DNA from: Akkermansiaceae bacterium | Lineage (GTDB): Bacteria > Verrucomicrobiota > Verrucomicrobiia > Verrucomicrobiales > DEV007 | Direction of reading: 5' to 3' | Length of the DNA: 64,000 nt | Assembly (NCBI GenBank): GCA_024233085.1 | Contig: JACKQC010000004.1 | Coordinates: 1 to 64,000 of the forward strand | In this document: piece after piece, positions 1-8,547 of the stretch | How positions within the stretch are numbered: the stretch's first letter is position 1 | Layout of the letters: each line of letters opens with the position of its first letter | Translations under genes and position numbers: made by a program | The notes under the pieces: generated by a model | Databases searched by the model: none | What the model saw: only the letters and a program-made list of their open reading frames with translations | Told to the model about the DNA's origin: nothing

Positions 1-198
1 GACCTTCCGACGTCGCGGAAACACCGCGCGACCGTTTTCCGGACCTTCCGACGTCGCGGGAGACACCGCGCGACGGTTTTCCGGACCTTCCGACGTCGCG
101 GGAACACCGCGCGACGGTTTTCCGGACCTTCCGACGTCGCGGGAACACCGCGCGACGGTTTTCCGGACCTTCCGACGTCGCGGGATACACCGTTTTTT
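1..198. repeat. Tandem repeat, about 4.7 copies of a 41-42 bp unit
   Basis: Units begin with GACCTTCCGACGTCGCGG at positions 1, 42, 84, 125 and 166; the last unit degrades near 190. Copies differ by single substitutions or one inserted base. Each unit holds an imperfect hairpin, GTCGCGG paired with CCGCGCGAC across about five bases, followed by GGTTTTCC. There are no unique spacers, so it is not a CRISPR array. It lies just past the 3' end of the leftward RND gene and the array may begin before the window edge. Confidence 0.9.
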
Positions 199-294
199 GG
201 CGCCTCCAGGGTCCTCCCGTCCACCGGAGGGGCCGGCTCCGTCCGGTCGGCGCGACGAATCGCGGCGGGCGCCGCCTCCCGGGCAAAAACTTCC

Positions 295-3200
295 TCAGGC
301 GGGGTTGATGGAAATGGATTCGCGATCCGAGGCCTCGGTCGTCGCCGCCGAGGGCGGAGTTTCCGCGGCGAGGTCGCGCACTTTTCGGCGCAGGCGCAGG
401 GTGGCCTTCAGATCTTCCAGCATCAGATAGATCGCCGGCACCAGGAACAGGGTGATCGCCGTGGCGAACAGGATGCCGAAGCTCAGCGACACCGCCATCG
501 GGATCAGGAAACGGGCCTGGATGTCCGTCTCGAGCAGCATGGGCGTCAGACCGGCGAAAGTGGTCAGCGAGGTCAGCAGGATGGGCCGGAAACGCCGCGC
601 GCCGGCCTCCCACACGGCGGAGCCGACGCCGTGGCCGTCGTTGCGGTGGCGGTTCACGTAATCGACGAGCACGAGACTGTCGTTCACGACCACGCCGGCC
701 AGGGCGACGATGCCGCACATGCTCATGATGCTGAGGGAAAATCCCATCACCAGATGCCCGATCACCGCGCCGACGATGCCGAAGGGGATCACGCTCATCA
801 CGATCATCGGCTGCACGTAGGAACGCAGCGGGATGGCCATCAGCACGTACATGCCCAGCAGGGCGATCGCGAACTTGCTCATCATCTCGCCGACCGACTG
901 GCGCTGGTCTTTCTGCTCGCCCTCGAAGCTGTAGCGGACGCTGGGGTATTTTTTTGTAATCTGCACCAGAGAGCCGTCGGCAGGGCGAGGTAACTCCGAT
1001 TTTCCCATCCATCCGCGGACCACGTTTTTGAGAATTCGAAAACGCTCTTTGAAGTTCGCTTTAACTTTTTCCAGAAAAGTCGACGGGGGAGCTCCCTCCG
1101 TCAGCGCCTCAACGACTTCGTTGGCGTTGGCGCCCTTGGCCTTGTCGACGTCGGCGGTGACTTTGATCATGCGCTGGCGGTCGGCGCGCTCGATGGCGGA
1201 GGCGCTGCGGCCAAATTTCGCGACGGCCACCTCGGAAAAGGGCACCTCGGCGCCGGAGGGGGCGCGGATCTTGACGCGGTCGAGGTCGGCGAGGGATTTC
1301 CGCTCGTCGCGGGGATAGCGGACGAAGACTTTCACCTCGTTGCGGCCGCGCTGGAGGCGCTGGATTTCCTCGCCGTAAAAGCCCTGGCGCACCTGGCGCG
1401 CGACATCCTCCAGGCGCAGGCCGAGCGCCTCGGCGCCGGGCAGGATTTCGAGCAGCAGCTCGCGTTTGCCCTCCAGATTGCTGTCGCCGATGTCGATGAC
1501 GCCCTCGTACTCGCCGAGGGCGGCCTTGACCTCCTCGGTGGCGGCCTCGAGTTCGGCAAGGTCTGGTCCGGACAGCTCGAGGTCGATGGCGTTTCCGCCG
1601 CCGGCGGCCTGGGTCTGGAAGGTCAGCTCGACGGCGCCGGGCACGTCGCCGGTCAGCTCGCGCCAGCGGGAAACGATCTCGCTCCCCATCTGCGAGCGGT
1701 TCGCGGAGGCGGCCAGCTCGATGGTCACCTCGCCGAGGTTGGTGGAGGTGGGGACGCCGCCGATCGCCTGGAAACCGATCTGGAAGGGCTGGGCGCCGGC
1801 GCTGGCGAGCCGGTGGCGCAGGATGCTGTGCCCGTCGAAGTCGCGCATCTCCTCGCCGAGCTGGACGGCGGCGCGCTCGATCCGGGCGACGGCGCTCCGG
1901 GTCGTCTCGAAGGGCACGCCCTTGGGCATGACGAGCTTGGCGGTGGCGGTGTCGGCCTCGACTTCGGGGAAGAAATTGAACTTGATGTGGCCGCTTTTCA
2001 CCAGCGACATCACCGCCACGAACAGCGCGATGAAGCCGCACAGGAGAATGTAGCGGTGATTGAGCGCCACGCGCAGGGCGGGCCGGTAAACGGCGTCCAC
2101 GAAGCGCTCCAGCCCGCGCGAGAAAAAATGCTGAAACCGCAGGATGGGCCCCGGCTCGTGCCGCGGATCGTGCGGCTTGAGCATGGCGAGATGCGAGGGC
2201 AGGACGAACTTCGACTGCAACAGCGAAAAGGCGAGCGTCGGGATGACGATGAGCGGGATGTTCGGCCAGATCTTGCCGCTGACGCCGCCGAGGCCCAGCA
2301 TGGGGGTGAAGGCCATCATCGTCGTCAGCACGCCGAAGATGACGACCACGCCGACCTCGTGCGTGCCCTCGGGCGCGGCGGTCTTCGGGTCCTCGCCGTG
2401 CCGCATGCGGCGGTAAACATTCTCGCCAACCACGATGGCGTCGTCCACCACGATGCCGAGCACGAGGATGAAGGCGAAGAGCGAGATCATGTTGATCGAC
2501 ACCCCGAGCGAGGGCATCAGCATCACCGCCCCGGCGAAGGACACCGGGATGCCGACCGCCACCAGCAGCGCGAGGCTGGGCCGCAGAAACAGCGCGAGCA
2601 CGATCGCCACCAGCACCAGCCCGAACAGGCCGTTGCGTCCCAGCAGCTCGAGACGGCCGCGCAGGTAGAGCGAGTCGTCCTTCCACAGCTCCAGCGTCAC
2701 GCCCGGCGGCACGACGCGGGGACCCTCGTCGCGGACGAATTTTTTCACCGTGTCGGCGATCTTGAGCGTGTCCTCCTCGCCGACGCGAAAGACGTTGACG
2801 AGCATGGCCGGCCGGCCGTCGAAGCGCGACTCGACGTCCGTTTCCTCGAAGGCGTCGCGGACGCGGGCGATGTCGCCGAGCCGGACGACCGAGCCGTCGG
2901 GCCGGGTCAGCACCGTGATCGGCGCGAACTCCGGCGCGGTGTAGCGGCGCGCCTCGGTGCGGATCAAAACCTCGCCGCCCACGGTGCGGACCGAGCCGCC
3001 CGGCAGATCGAGCGAGGAGCGGCGCACCGCCGCCGCCACCTGGTCGAAGGTGATGCCGTGGCGGCGCAGGGTCTCTTCGGACACTTCGATGGAAATCTCG
3101 TAGTCCCGCACCCCGCCGAGCGTGGCCTGGGTGATCCGGGATGGCCCGTCCGCGTAAGCCAGCAGCGCGTCGCGCGTTTTTTCGGCGATGCCGCGGAGGG

Positions 3201-3648
3201 TTTTCTCGTCGGTGTCGGCGGAGACGGCCACGCTCATGACCTGCGACTTGAGAATCATCTCCTCGAGGGTGGGTTCCTCGGCGTTTTCGGCGAGGTTCTG
3301 GATGGCGTCGACGCGGGTTTTCACGTCGTCCATCACGTTGCGGACGTTTTCGCCGCTCTGGACCTCCACGAGCACCACGCCCATGCCGAGCGCGGCGGTG
3401 GACTTGAGCCGCTCGATGCCGTCGATGTCCTGGATCGCCTCCTCGACGGGGACGACGATGCCTTTTTCGACTTCCTCGGGCGTGGCGTTCGGGTAAGGGA
3501 CGCGGATGGCGATGGTGTCGATCGAGGTCTCGGGAAAAATCTCCTTCTTCAGCCGCGACCACGTCACCAGCCCCATCACGAGGACGAGGAGCATGAGAAA
3601 ATTCGCGGCGACGTGGTTTTTCGCGAACCAATGGATGGCCTTTTCCAT
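295..3648 (-). CDS. RND efflux transporter permease (AcrB/HAE1-like)
   Basis: Inner-membrane proton-driven pump of the resistance-nodulation-division superfamily, 1117 aa, close to the usual 1030-1100. It starts with the typical short cytosolic helix and TM1 (residues 1-30). The TM4 motif VVDDAIVVGEN carries the paired acidic residues D402 and D403 expected for proton relay. Two porter/docking regions alternate with two sets of TM helices, and TM10 carries GVVVNDSLVLVDYVNR. It follows the adaptor gene by 9 bp, so it is the last gene of a leftward operon regulator/OMF - adaptor - pump. Substrate cannot be told; the motif set is that of environmental HAE1-type pumps rather than heavy-metal CusA types. 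Stop codon is TGA. Confidence 0.95.
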   Translation of the reverse strand: MEKAIHWFAKNHVAANFLMLLVLVMGLVTWSRLKKEIFPETSIDTIAIRVPYPNATPEEVEKGIVVPVEEAIQDIDGIERLKSTAALGMGVVLVEVQSGENVRNVMDDVKTRVDAIQNLAENAEEPTLEEMILKSQVMSVAVSADTDEKTLRGIAEKTRDALLAYADGPSRITQATLGGVRDYEISIEVSEETLRRHGITFDQVAAAVRRSSLDLPGGSVRTVGGEVLIRTEARRYTAPEFAPITVLTRPDGSVVRLGDIARVRDAFEETDVESRFDGRPAMLVNVFRVGEEDTLKIADTVKKFVRDEGPRVVPPGVTLELWKDDSLYLRGRLELLGRNGLFGLVLVAIVLALFLRPSLALLVAVGIPVSFAGAVMLMPSLGVSINMISLFAFILVLGIVVDDAIVVGENVYRRMRHGEDPKTAAPEGTHEVGVVVIFGVLTTMMAFTPMLGLGGVSGKIWPNIPLIVIPTLAFSLLQSKFVLPSHLAMLKPHDPRHEPGPILRFQHFFSRGLERFVDAVYRPALRVALNHRYILLCGFIALFVAVMSLVKSGHIKFNFFPEVEADTATAKLVMPKGVPFETTRSAVARIERAAVQLGEEMRDFDGHSILRHRLASAGAQPFQIGFQAIGGVPTSTNLGEVTIELAASANRSQMGSEIVSRWRELTGDVPGAVELTFQTQAAGGGNAIDLELSGPDLAELEAATEEVKAALGEYEGVIDIGDSNLEGKRELLLEILPGAEALGLRLEDVARQVRQGFYGEEIQRLQRGRNEVKVFVRYPRDERKSLADLDRVKIRAPSGAEVPFSEVAVAKFGRSASAIERADRQRMIKVTADVDKAKGANANEVVEALTEGAPPSTFLEKVKANFKERFRILKNVVRGWMGKSELPRPADGSLVQITKKYPSVRYSFEGEQKDQRQSVGEMMSKFAIALLGMYVLMAIPLRSYVQPMIVMSVIPFGIVGAVIGHLVMGFSLSIMSMCGIVALAGVVVNDSLVLVDYVNRHRNDGHGVGSAVWEAGARRFRPILLTSLTTFAGLTPMLLETDIQARFLIPMAVSLSFGILFATAITLFLVPAIYLMLEDLKATLRLRRKVRDLAAETPPSAATTEASDRESISINPA

Positions 3649-3657
3649 GTCTCGGAT

Positions 3658-4881
3658 TTAGAAAGCGGGTTTCGGCACTTCGGCGGCGGTGGCGGCCGGC
3701 TCGCCGGAGAGGACGGGGACCTCGTCGCCGGCCTCGTCGCGGGGTTTCACCCGGGTCCGTCCCTCGATGGCGTCGCTGAGTTCCGTGAGGCAAAAGCGCC
3801 TCGCGTCCTCCAGCCCGCCGGAGACGAGCACCTCGTCGCCGTCGCGCCGCAGCACCTTCACGGTGGCGAAGCGGAGCCGGTCGTCGTCGTCCACCAGCAT
3901 GACGCGGTCGAGATCGACGAAGGCCTCGGCCGGGACGCGGTAAACGTCCGGCCGGGTCTGCCCGACGATGGCGGCCTGGACAAAAAGGCCGGGCTGAACC
4001 GGCGCCGACCCAACAGGGTTGGGTCCGGGACCCAACCCTGTTGTCTCGGCCACCAGGTAGATCGACCGGCTCGAGCGCTCGACTTCGCCCTCGACGCGGA
4101 CGATTTCGGCCGGCCACTCGATTTTGTCGCCGCCGACGCGCGCGGACAGGGTCACCCCGCCGCGGACACCGCCTTTCGCGTCGCGCTGGAGAAAGGCCCA
4201 GTCGTCGAGCGACACGGGCAGCCGCACCTCGTAGGGCGCGGTGGTGTAGATCTCGGCGACGGGCGCGCCCGGCGCGACAAAGGCGCCCAGCTCGGTGCGG
4301 ATGGCGGCGAGACGGCCGTCGTAGGGCGCGCGGATCTCGGTGCGCTCGACGTCGCGGGCGGCTTTTTCGAGCGCGGCCCCGGCGGCTTTGACGCGGGCCT
4401 CGGCGCCGGCGACCTGGGGCTTGCGCAGGGTGAGTTCGCTGGGTTGCCCCTCGCGCCCGAGCGCCTCCCAGTCGCGCAGGGCCTGCTCGACCCGGGCCTT
4501 CTCGGTCTCCAGCGCGACGCGGGCGTCGGCCAGCGCGGACTCCGCCTGGGCGCGGGCGGCGAGGTAGTCGGCGTCCTCGATCCGCAGGACGGGCTCGTCC
4601 TTTTCGAACTCGCCGCCGGTGTCGAACTTTTCCGAGACCCAGACGATTTTCCCGCCGACCTCGGCCGCGACCTGGGTGCGTTTCCGGGCTTCGACGAGTC
4701 CCTGCGAGGGCAGCACGATGCGGACCTCCTCGCGGCGGACGGGCCGGGTGCGGACGACGGGCAGCACCTCGACGTGCGGCTTTTTCTCCGCGACGGGCCG
4801 GGTGAGGAAGGCCAGGGCCGCGAAGGACGCGCCGGCCAGCAGGATGCCGGCGCCGAGGGCGATCTTGAGGAAGGGTTTCAT
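3658..4881 (-). CDS. RND efflux periplasmic adaptor (membrane fusion protein, HlyD/AcrA type)
   Basis: Links the inner-membrane pump to the outer-membrane channel in the periplasm. The 407 aa protein has an uncleaved or signal-like N-terminal helix (residues 5-28), a barrel-sandwich half-motif, an alpha-helical hairpin rich in Ala, Arg and Glu (about 90-170), the second lipoyl half (RTEIRAPYDGRLAAI) and a beta-barrel domain. Residues about 280-292 (GLGPGPNPVGSAP) are encoded by a palindromic repeat of the dispersed family, inserted in frame at a beta-turn just before the QPGLFVQA strand; homologues normally have a short turn there. It lies 7 bp after the OMF gene and 9 bp before the pump gene, so the three are probably co-transcribed. 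Confidence 0.93.
   Translation of the reverse strand: MKPFLKIALGAGILLAGASFAALAFLTRPVAEKKPHVEVLPVVRTRPVRREEVRIVLPSQGLVEARKRTQVAAEVGGKIVWVSEKFDTGGEFEKDEPVLRIEDADYLAARAQAESALADARVALETEKARVEQALRDWEALGREGQPSELTLRKPQVAGAEARVKAAGAALEKAARDVERTEIRAPYDGRLAAIRTELGAFVAPGAPVAEIYTTAPYEVRLPVSLDDWAFLQRDAKGGVRGGVTLSARVGGDKIEWPAEIVRVEGEVERSSRSIYLVAETTGLGPGPNPVGSAPVQPGLFVQAAIVGQTRPDVYRVPAEAFVDLDRVMLVDDDDRLRFATVKVLRRDGDEVLVSGGLEDARRFCLTELSDAIEGRTRVKPRDEAGDEVPVLSGEPAATAAEVPKPAF
4007..4043. repeat. Dispersed palindromic element, copy 1 (inside the adaptor gene)
   Basis: Two perfect 16-bp arms, CAACAGGGTTGGGTCC at 4011-4026 and its reverse complement at 4028-4043, around a single base. Each half-site is itself an imperfect palindrome (CCAAC-AGG-GTTGG). 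The element keeps the reading frame of the host gene open. Confidence 0.9.
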
Positions 4882-4888
4882 GGGTCAG

Positions 4889-7171
4889 TCAAGGCTGAGG
4901 CTGAGGCTGGGTCGAGGCGGCGGCGGCGAGGCGGTCCCCGGTCGCGGCGCGGGCGGGGCCGCGGAATCCGCCGCCGAGGGCGAGGTGGAGATCGACGCGG
5001 TTGTCGAGGCGCTGGCGGCGCAGGGCGATGAGCCGGGATTCCTGCGCGAAGAGGCGCTGCTGCGCGGTGAGCAGGGTGAGAATGTCGCCGGTGCCGTTGG
5101 CGAACTCGCGGCCGGAGGTTTCCCAGGCTTCACGGGCGAGCGAGGCGGCGTTGCGCAGGGCGGCCTCGCGGCGGGCGAGCGATTCGCCGTCGGAGAGGGC
5201 GTTTTCCACTTCGCCGAAGGCGGTGAGGGCGGTCTTCTCGAACTCGGCGACGGCCTGTTTCACCTCGCCGCGCTTCAGTTGGATGCCCTGCTGGATGACG
5301 CCGGCGTAAAAGAGCGGCTGCACGGCGTTTCCGGCGAGACTCCAGATGCTGAAGTTGCGGTCGAGGAGGTTCTCGATCTGCTCGGAACTGGTGCCGCCGC
5401 TGGAGGTCAGGGAAATCGCGGGCAACACGCGGCGCTTGGCCTCGACGAAGCGCTGGTCGGCGGCGGCGAGCCGGCGCTCGGAGGCCTGGATGTCGGGCCG
5501 GCGGTCGAGCAGATCGCCCGGCAGGCCCGACGGCGGGGCGGCGGGCGGGCGCGGCAGTTTTTCCCCGCCGGGGGCGATGGCGGCGGCGGGGTAACGCCCG
5601 AGCAGGACTTCCAACTGGCGCGCGGCGCGCTCGACGATTTCGCTTCGCTGCTCCAGGCTGTCGCGGGCGGCCTCGACGTCGACCATGGCGAGTCTGAGTT
5701 GCGAGGCCTGGCCGCGGCCGGCGTCCTCGATCCCGGCCTCGAAGCGGTCGCGCACGGCTTTTTCCGTGTCGCGATAGCCCGCCACGGTCGCCTCGGCCAG
5801 CGCGGCCTGCTCGCGGGCCTCCAGCAGGGCGAACCACGCCTTCGCGACCTGGGCGGCGATGGAAAGCTCCGCCGCGGCGCGCTCGGCTTTCACCGCCTCG
5901 GCGTCGGCGACGGCCGCGCTCTGCCCGGCGCGGAGCCGGCCCCAGAGATCGATTTCCCAGCTCAGGTCGAGCGACAGGCCGAACTCGTTGTTCAGATTCG
6001 AGGACACCGTGTCCCCGCCGCCGCCGCCCGCGGCCTCGTTGCCGCCGAAGATGGGAAAGCCGATGAAGTTGCGCTTCTGGCGCGCGCCGCGGAATTTCCC
6101 GTCAACCTGAGGCGCGAAACTGGCGCCGACGATGCGGGCGTTGGCCTCGGCCATCTCGATGCGCGCGGCGGCGGCGCGAAGGTCCTTGTTGTGCTCGAGC
6201 GCCTCGTCGACCAGGGCGCCGAGGCGGTCGTCGCCAAAGGTGCCCACCCAATCGCGGCCCGCCAGGACCGGGTCCGGAGATTTTTCGGCGGCCACGGCTT
6301 TTTCGTCGGCGCCGGCGTCGGCGCCGGGGTTTTCGCCGCCGGCCCGCCATTTCGCCGGGACTTCGCCGACGGCGGCCTGGTGTTTGGCGTCTTTCGGCGA
6401 GGTGCCGGCACAGCTCGACAGGGCAAGCCCGGCAATCAGGGCCAGCGCGGCGGTGGCGACCGGCGTTTGGCGTTTGGGCGGGGACTTCCGCGCGGCGACG
6501 GGCGCGCCGGCCATCCCGGCGGCGGTGAAGGCGACGATTTGCGCGAGGGTTTCCTCCGGATCGATGGCGTCCACCGCGCCCTGGGACATGACTTTGAGCT
6601 GATCGCCTTTCGTCAGGGCGAACGCCAGTGCCCCGAAGGAAAAATGCATGCGCCAGAAGATGTCGCGGGCGTCGAGTTTCGGCAGGGCGCGTCGAAAGGC
6701 CGCCGTGAACCGCTCCGCCACCTCGCGAAACACCCGCAGCATGGTTTCGGGCAGCAATTCCTCGCGCTCCCCGAGACAGCGGCCCGCGAGCTTCAGAAAA
6801 ACGGCGGCGTCCCGGTCCGATCGTTCCATCCGCATGATGACGGGCCGGAAGGCGGCCTCGACGATCCGCTCCACCGGCGCGCCGGCGGGGAATTCGCCCT
6901 CCAACAAATCGAGCAGGCGCAACCGCTCGCGATTGATGGGGCCGACGATCCGCGAGAGCACTTCGAAGACGAGCGCGTCCTTCGAGCCGAAGTGGTAATT
7001 CACCGCCGCCAGGTTCACGCCGGCCTCGGTCGTGATCTGACGCAGCGAGACCTTCGAAAATCCGTGGTCGGCGAATAGATTTTCCGCCGCGTCGAGGATG
7101 CGGTCGCGCGTCTCCTGGGGAGGCGAAAGATCGGCGGCGGGCGCGGCCGTGGAAGGCGAGATCGAGGCCAT
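4889..7171 (-). CDS. TetR-family regulator fused in frame to RND outer-membrane channel lipoprotein (OMF/NodT type)
   Basis: A 760-aa open frame with two normally separate proteins. Residues 20-67 are a TetR helix-turn-helix (RDRILDAAENLF, GVNLAAVNYHFGSKDAL) and 75-218 an effector domain like CecR/CerR regulators. Residues 220-254 read as a complete lipoprotein signal: Met220, the basic stretch ARKSPPKR, a hydrophobic core, then the lipobox LSSC with Cys254. Residues 260-740 are an outer-membrane efflux protein with the two repeated helical OEP domains. No stop separates them. Either this is a true fusion, or translation restarts at Met220 (6512-6514), which would give a regulator-containing protein and a normal 541-aa secreted channel. 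The gene heads the efflux operon; adaptor and pump follow. Confidence 0.85.
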   Translation of the reverse strand: MASISPSTAAPAADLSPPQETRDRILDAAENLFADHGFSKVSLRQITTEAGVNLAAVNYHFGSKDALVFEVLSRIVGPINRERLRLLDLLEGEFPAGAPVERIVEAAFRPVIMRMERSDRDAAVFLKLAGRCLGEREELLPETMLRVFREVAERFTAAFRRALPKLDARDIFWRMHFSFGALAFALTKGDQLKVMSQGAVDAIDPEETLAQIVAFTAAGMAGAPVAARKSPPKRQTPVATAALALIAGLALSSCAGTSPKDAKHQAAVGEVPAKWRAGGENPGADAGADEKAVAAEKSPDPVLAGRDWVGTFGDDRLGALVDEALEHNKDLRAAAARIEMAEANARIVGASFAPQVDGKFRGARQKRNFIGFPIFGGNEAAGGGGGDTVSSNLNNEFGLSLDLSWEIDLWGRLRAGQSAAVADAEAVKAERAAAELSIAAQVAKAWFALLEAREQAALAEATVAGYRDTEKAVRDRFEAGIEDAGRGQASQLRLAMVDVEAARDSLEQRSEIVERAARQLEVLLGRYPAAAIAPGGEKLPRPPAAPPSGLPGDLLDRRPDIQASERRLAAADQRFVEAKRRVLPAISLTSSGGTSSEQIENLLDRNFSIWSLAGNAVQPLFYAGVIQQGIQLKRGEVKQAVAEFEKTALTAFGEVENALSDGESLARREAALRNAASLAREAWETSGREFANGTGDILTLLTAQQRLFAQESRLIALRRQRLDNRVDLHLALGGGFRGPARAATGDRLAAAASTQPQPQP
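6512..6514 (-). promoter_or_regulatory. Candidate internal start codon for the outer-membrane channel
   Basis: This ATG (Met220 of the fused frame) sits exactly at the domain border and is followed by a textbook lipoprotein signal peptide ending at Cys254. No convincing Shine-Dalgarno sequence is visible directly upstream, so use of this start is an inference from the signal peptide alone. Confidence 0.5.
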
Positions 7172-7233
7172 GATGGCGGGAAGGAAGAAGGGACGACGAG
7201 ATTCGGATTTCGGGAAAGCGGCCCAATGGACGA

Positions 7234-7251
7234 TTCAAACGCACGTTTGAA
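7234..7251. promoter_or_regulatory. Palindromic operator, probable TetR binding site
   Basis: The sequence TTCAAACGCACGTTTGAA has perfect 8-bp arms around CA. It lies 63 bp upstream of the TetR/OMF start in the divergent region shared with the methyltransferase gene; a second partial copy, AAACGTTTG, follows at once. Size, symmetry and position are those expected of a TetR autoregulatory operator. Confidence 0.7.
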
Positions 7252-7393
7252 ACGTTTGTTTGTTTTCGCAAACACTTTTTTCCAAACAATTCGCGTGCCG
7301 CGCGGCTGGAGCGGTTCGAACAATAAACATTTACGACCGATCCCCCCTTTTCGGACGCTTCCTCCGAAACACGCTCGCCTCCCCTTCTTTTCG

Positions 7394-8299
7394 ATGAAAC
7401 CGACCGATACGTCCGCGCCCGCGTCCGGGGAAGATCTGTTGCCCGGCTTCGCGAAGGCCCGCGAGCCGAAATATCCCGGCACGCGTTTCGAGATTCATCA
7501 CGGCGACTGCGTGGCGGGCATGAGGGCGCTCCCGGCGGACAGCGTCGATCTGGTGGTGACCTCGCCGCCCTACAATCTCGGCATCGACTACGGCACCTAC
7601 CGCGACAAGCTCGACAGCCAAGCCTACCTCGAATGGTCGCGCGAATGGGCCTCCGAGGCGCGCCGCGTCCTGCGCGAGGACGGCTCTTTTTTTCTCAACA
7701 TCGGCGCCGCCCCGGCCGATCCCTGGCTGCCGCACGAGGTCATTCTCGCCCTGCGCGACCTTTTCGTCCTGCAAAACACGATCCACTGGATCAAGTCGAT
7801 CACCGTCGAGACGCGCGCCGGCGAGACGGTGTCGGCGGGGCATTTCAAGCCGATCAATTCGAAGCGCTTCGTCAACGACTGCCACGAGTTTGTCTTTCAC
7901 CTCACCCGGACCGGCCGGGTGCCGCTCGACCGCCGCGCCGCCGGCGTTCCCTACGCGGACAAGAGCAACATCGCCCGCTGGAAACACACCGGGGGCCGCG
8001 ACACGCGCTGCCGGGGCAACACGTGGTTCATTCCCTACGAAACGATCCTGAGCCGCGACAAGGAGCGCCCCCACCCCGCGACATTTCCCGCGAAGCTCGC
8101 CACGCAGTGCCTTCTCCTCCACGGAAAGGCGCCCGCCGACACCGTGATGCTCGACCCCTTCCTCGGCATCGGACACGCCGCCATCGCGGCGGGCGAGGCG
8201 GGCGTGGGCCGTTTCATCGGCTACGACATCGACCCTGGATACCTCGCGACGGCACGGGAGCGGCTGGGGCTGCCGGAGCCGGAAAAGGAGAACGAATAA
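7394..8299 (+). CDS. Site-specific DNA methyltransferase (N4-cytosine or N6-adenine), orphan
   Basis: Amino-methyltransferase of the beta arrangement: catalytic motif IV TSPPYNLGIDY (residues 56-66) comes before the AdoMet-binding motif I DPFLGIGHAAIAAG (about 254-267), with the target-recognition region between. The TSPPY form is common in N4-cytosine enzymes and also occurs in N6-adenine ones, so the modified base is uncertain. The start at 7394 gives 301 aa; an upstream in-frame ATG at 7226 would run across the TetR operator region and lacks domain support. No restriction endonuclease gene adjoins it, so it looks like a solitary epigenetic or housekeeping methylase. Confidence 0.87.
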   Translation: MKPTDTSAPASGEDLLPGFAKAREPKYPGTRFEIHHGDCVAGMRALPADSVDLVVTSPPYNLGIDYGTYRDKLDSQAYLEWSREWASEARRVLREDGSFFLNIGAAPADPWLPHEVILALRDLFVLQNTIHWIKSITVETRAGETVSAGHFKPINSKRFVNDCHEFVFHLTRTGRVPLDRRAAGVPYADKSNIARWKHTGGRDTRCRGNTWFIPYETILSRDKERPHPATFPAKLATQCLLLHGKAPADTVMLDPFLGIGHAAIAAGEAGVGRFIGYDIDPGYLATARERLGLPEPEKENE

Positions 8300-8547
8300 G
8301 GGTGATGGTCAAAGAACCGGGGGGGGTGCCGGACCACGGATCAGGCAATCCCGCACCCGGAGTGACGGGATGGCGGGGGTTTTCGGCGGGAAACGCCTTC
8401 CGCGATAACACGGCCAGGATGGCCATGCCACGGCCCGGCGACGCCGCCTGACACGCGGGGCTCGCGCCCCAAATCGCTTTACAAGCGCGCGGGAGCATCC
8501 TTATTGGCGCGAAATTTTTCCCGCTTCCATCTCCCCGTTTCGCTTCC

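Noticed and set aside
1..198. CRISPR array
   Set aside because: The 41-42 bp unit repeats without distinct spacers, and no cas genes are nearby.
1813..5031. 1072-aa forward open frame across the RND and adaptor genes
   Set aside because: Composition rich in His, Asp, Gly and Arg with no domains; it is the complement of strongly supported genes.
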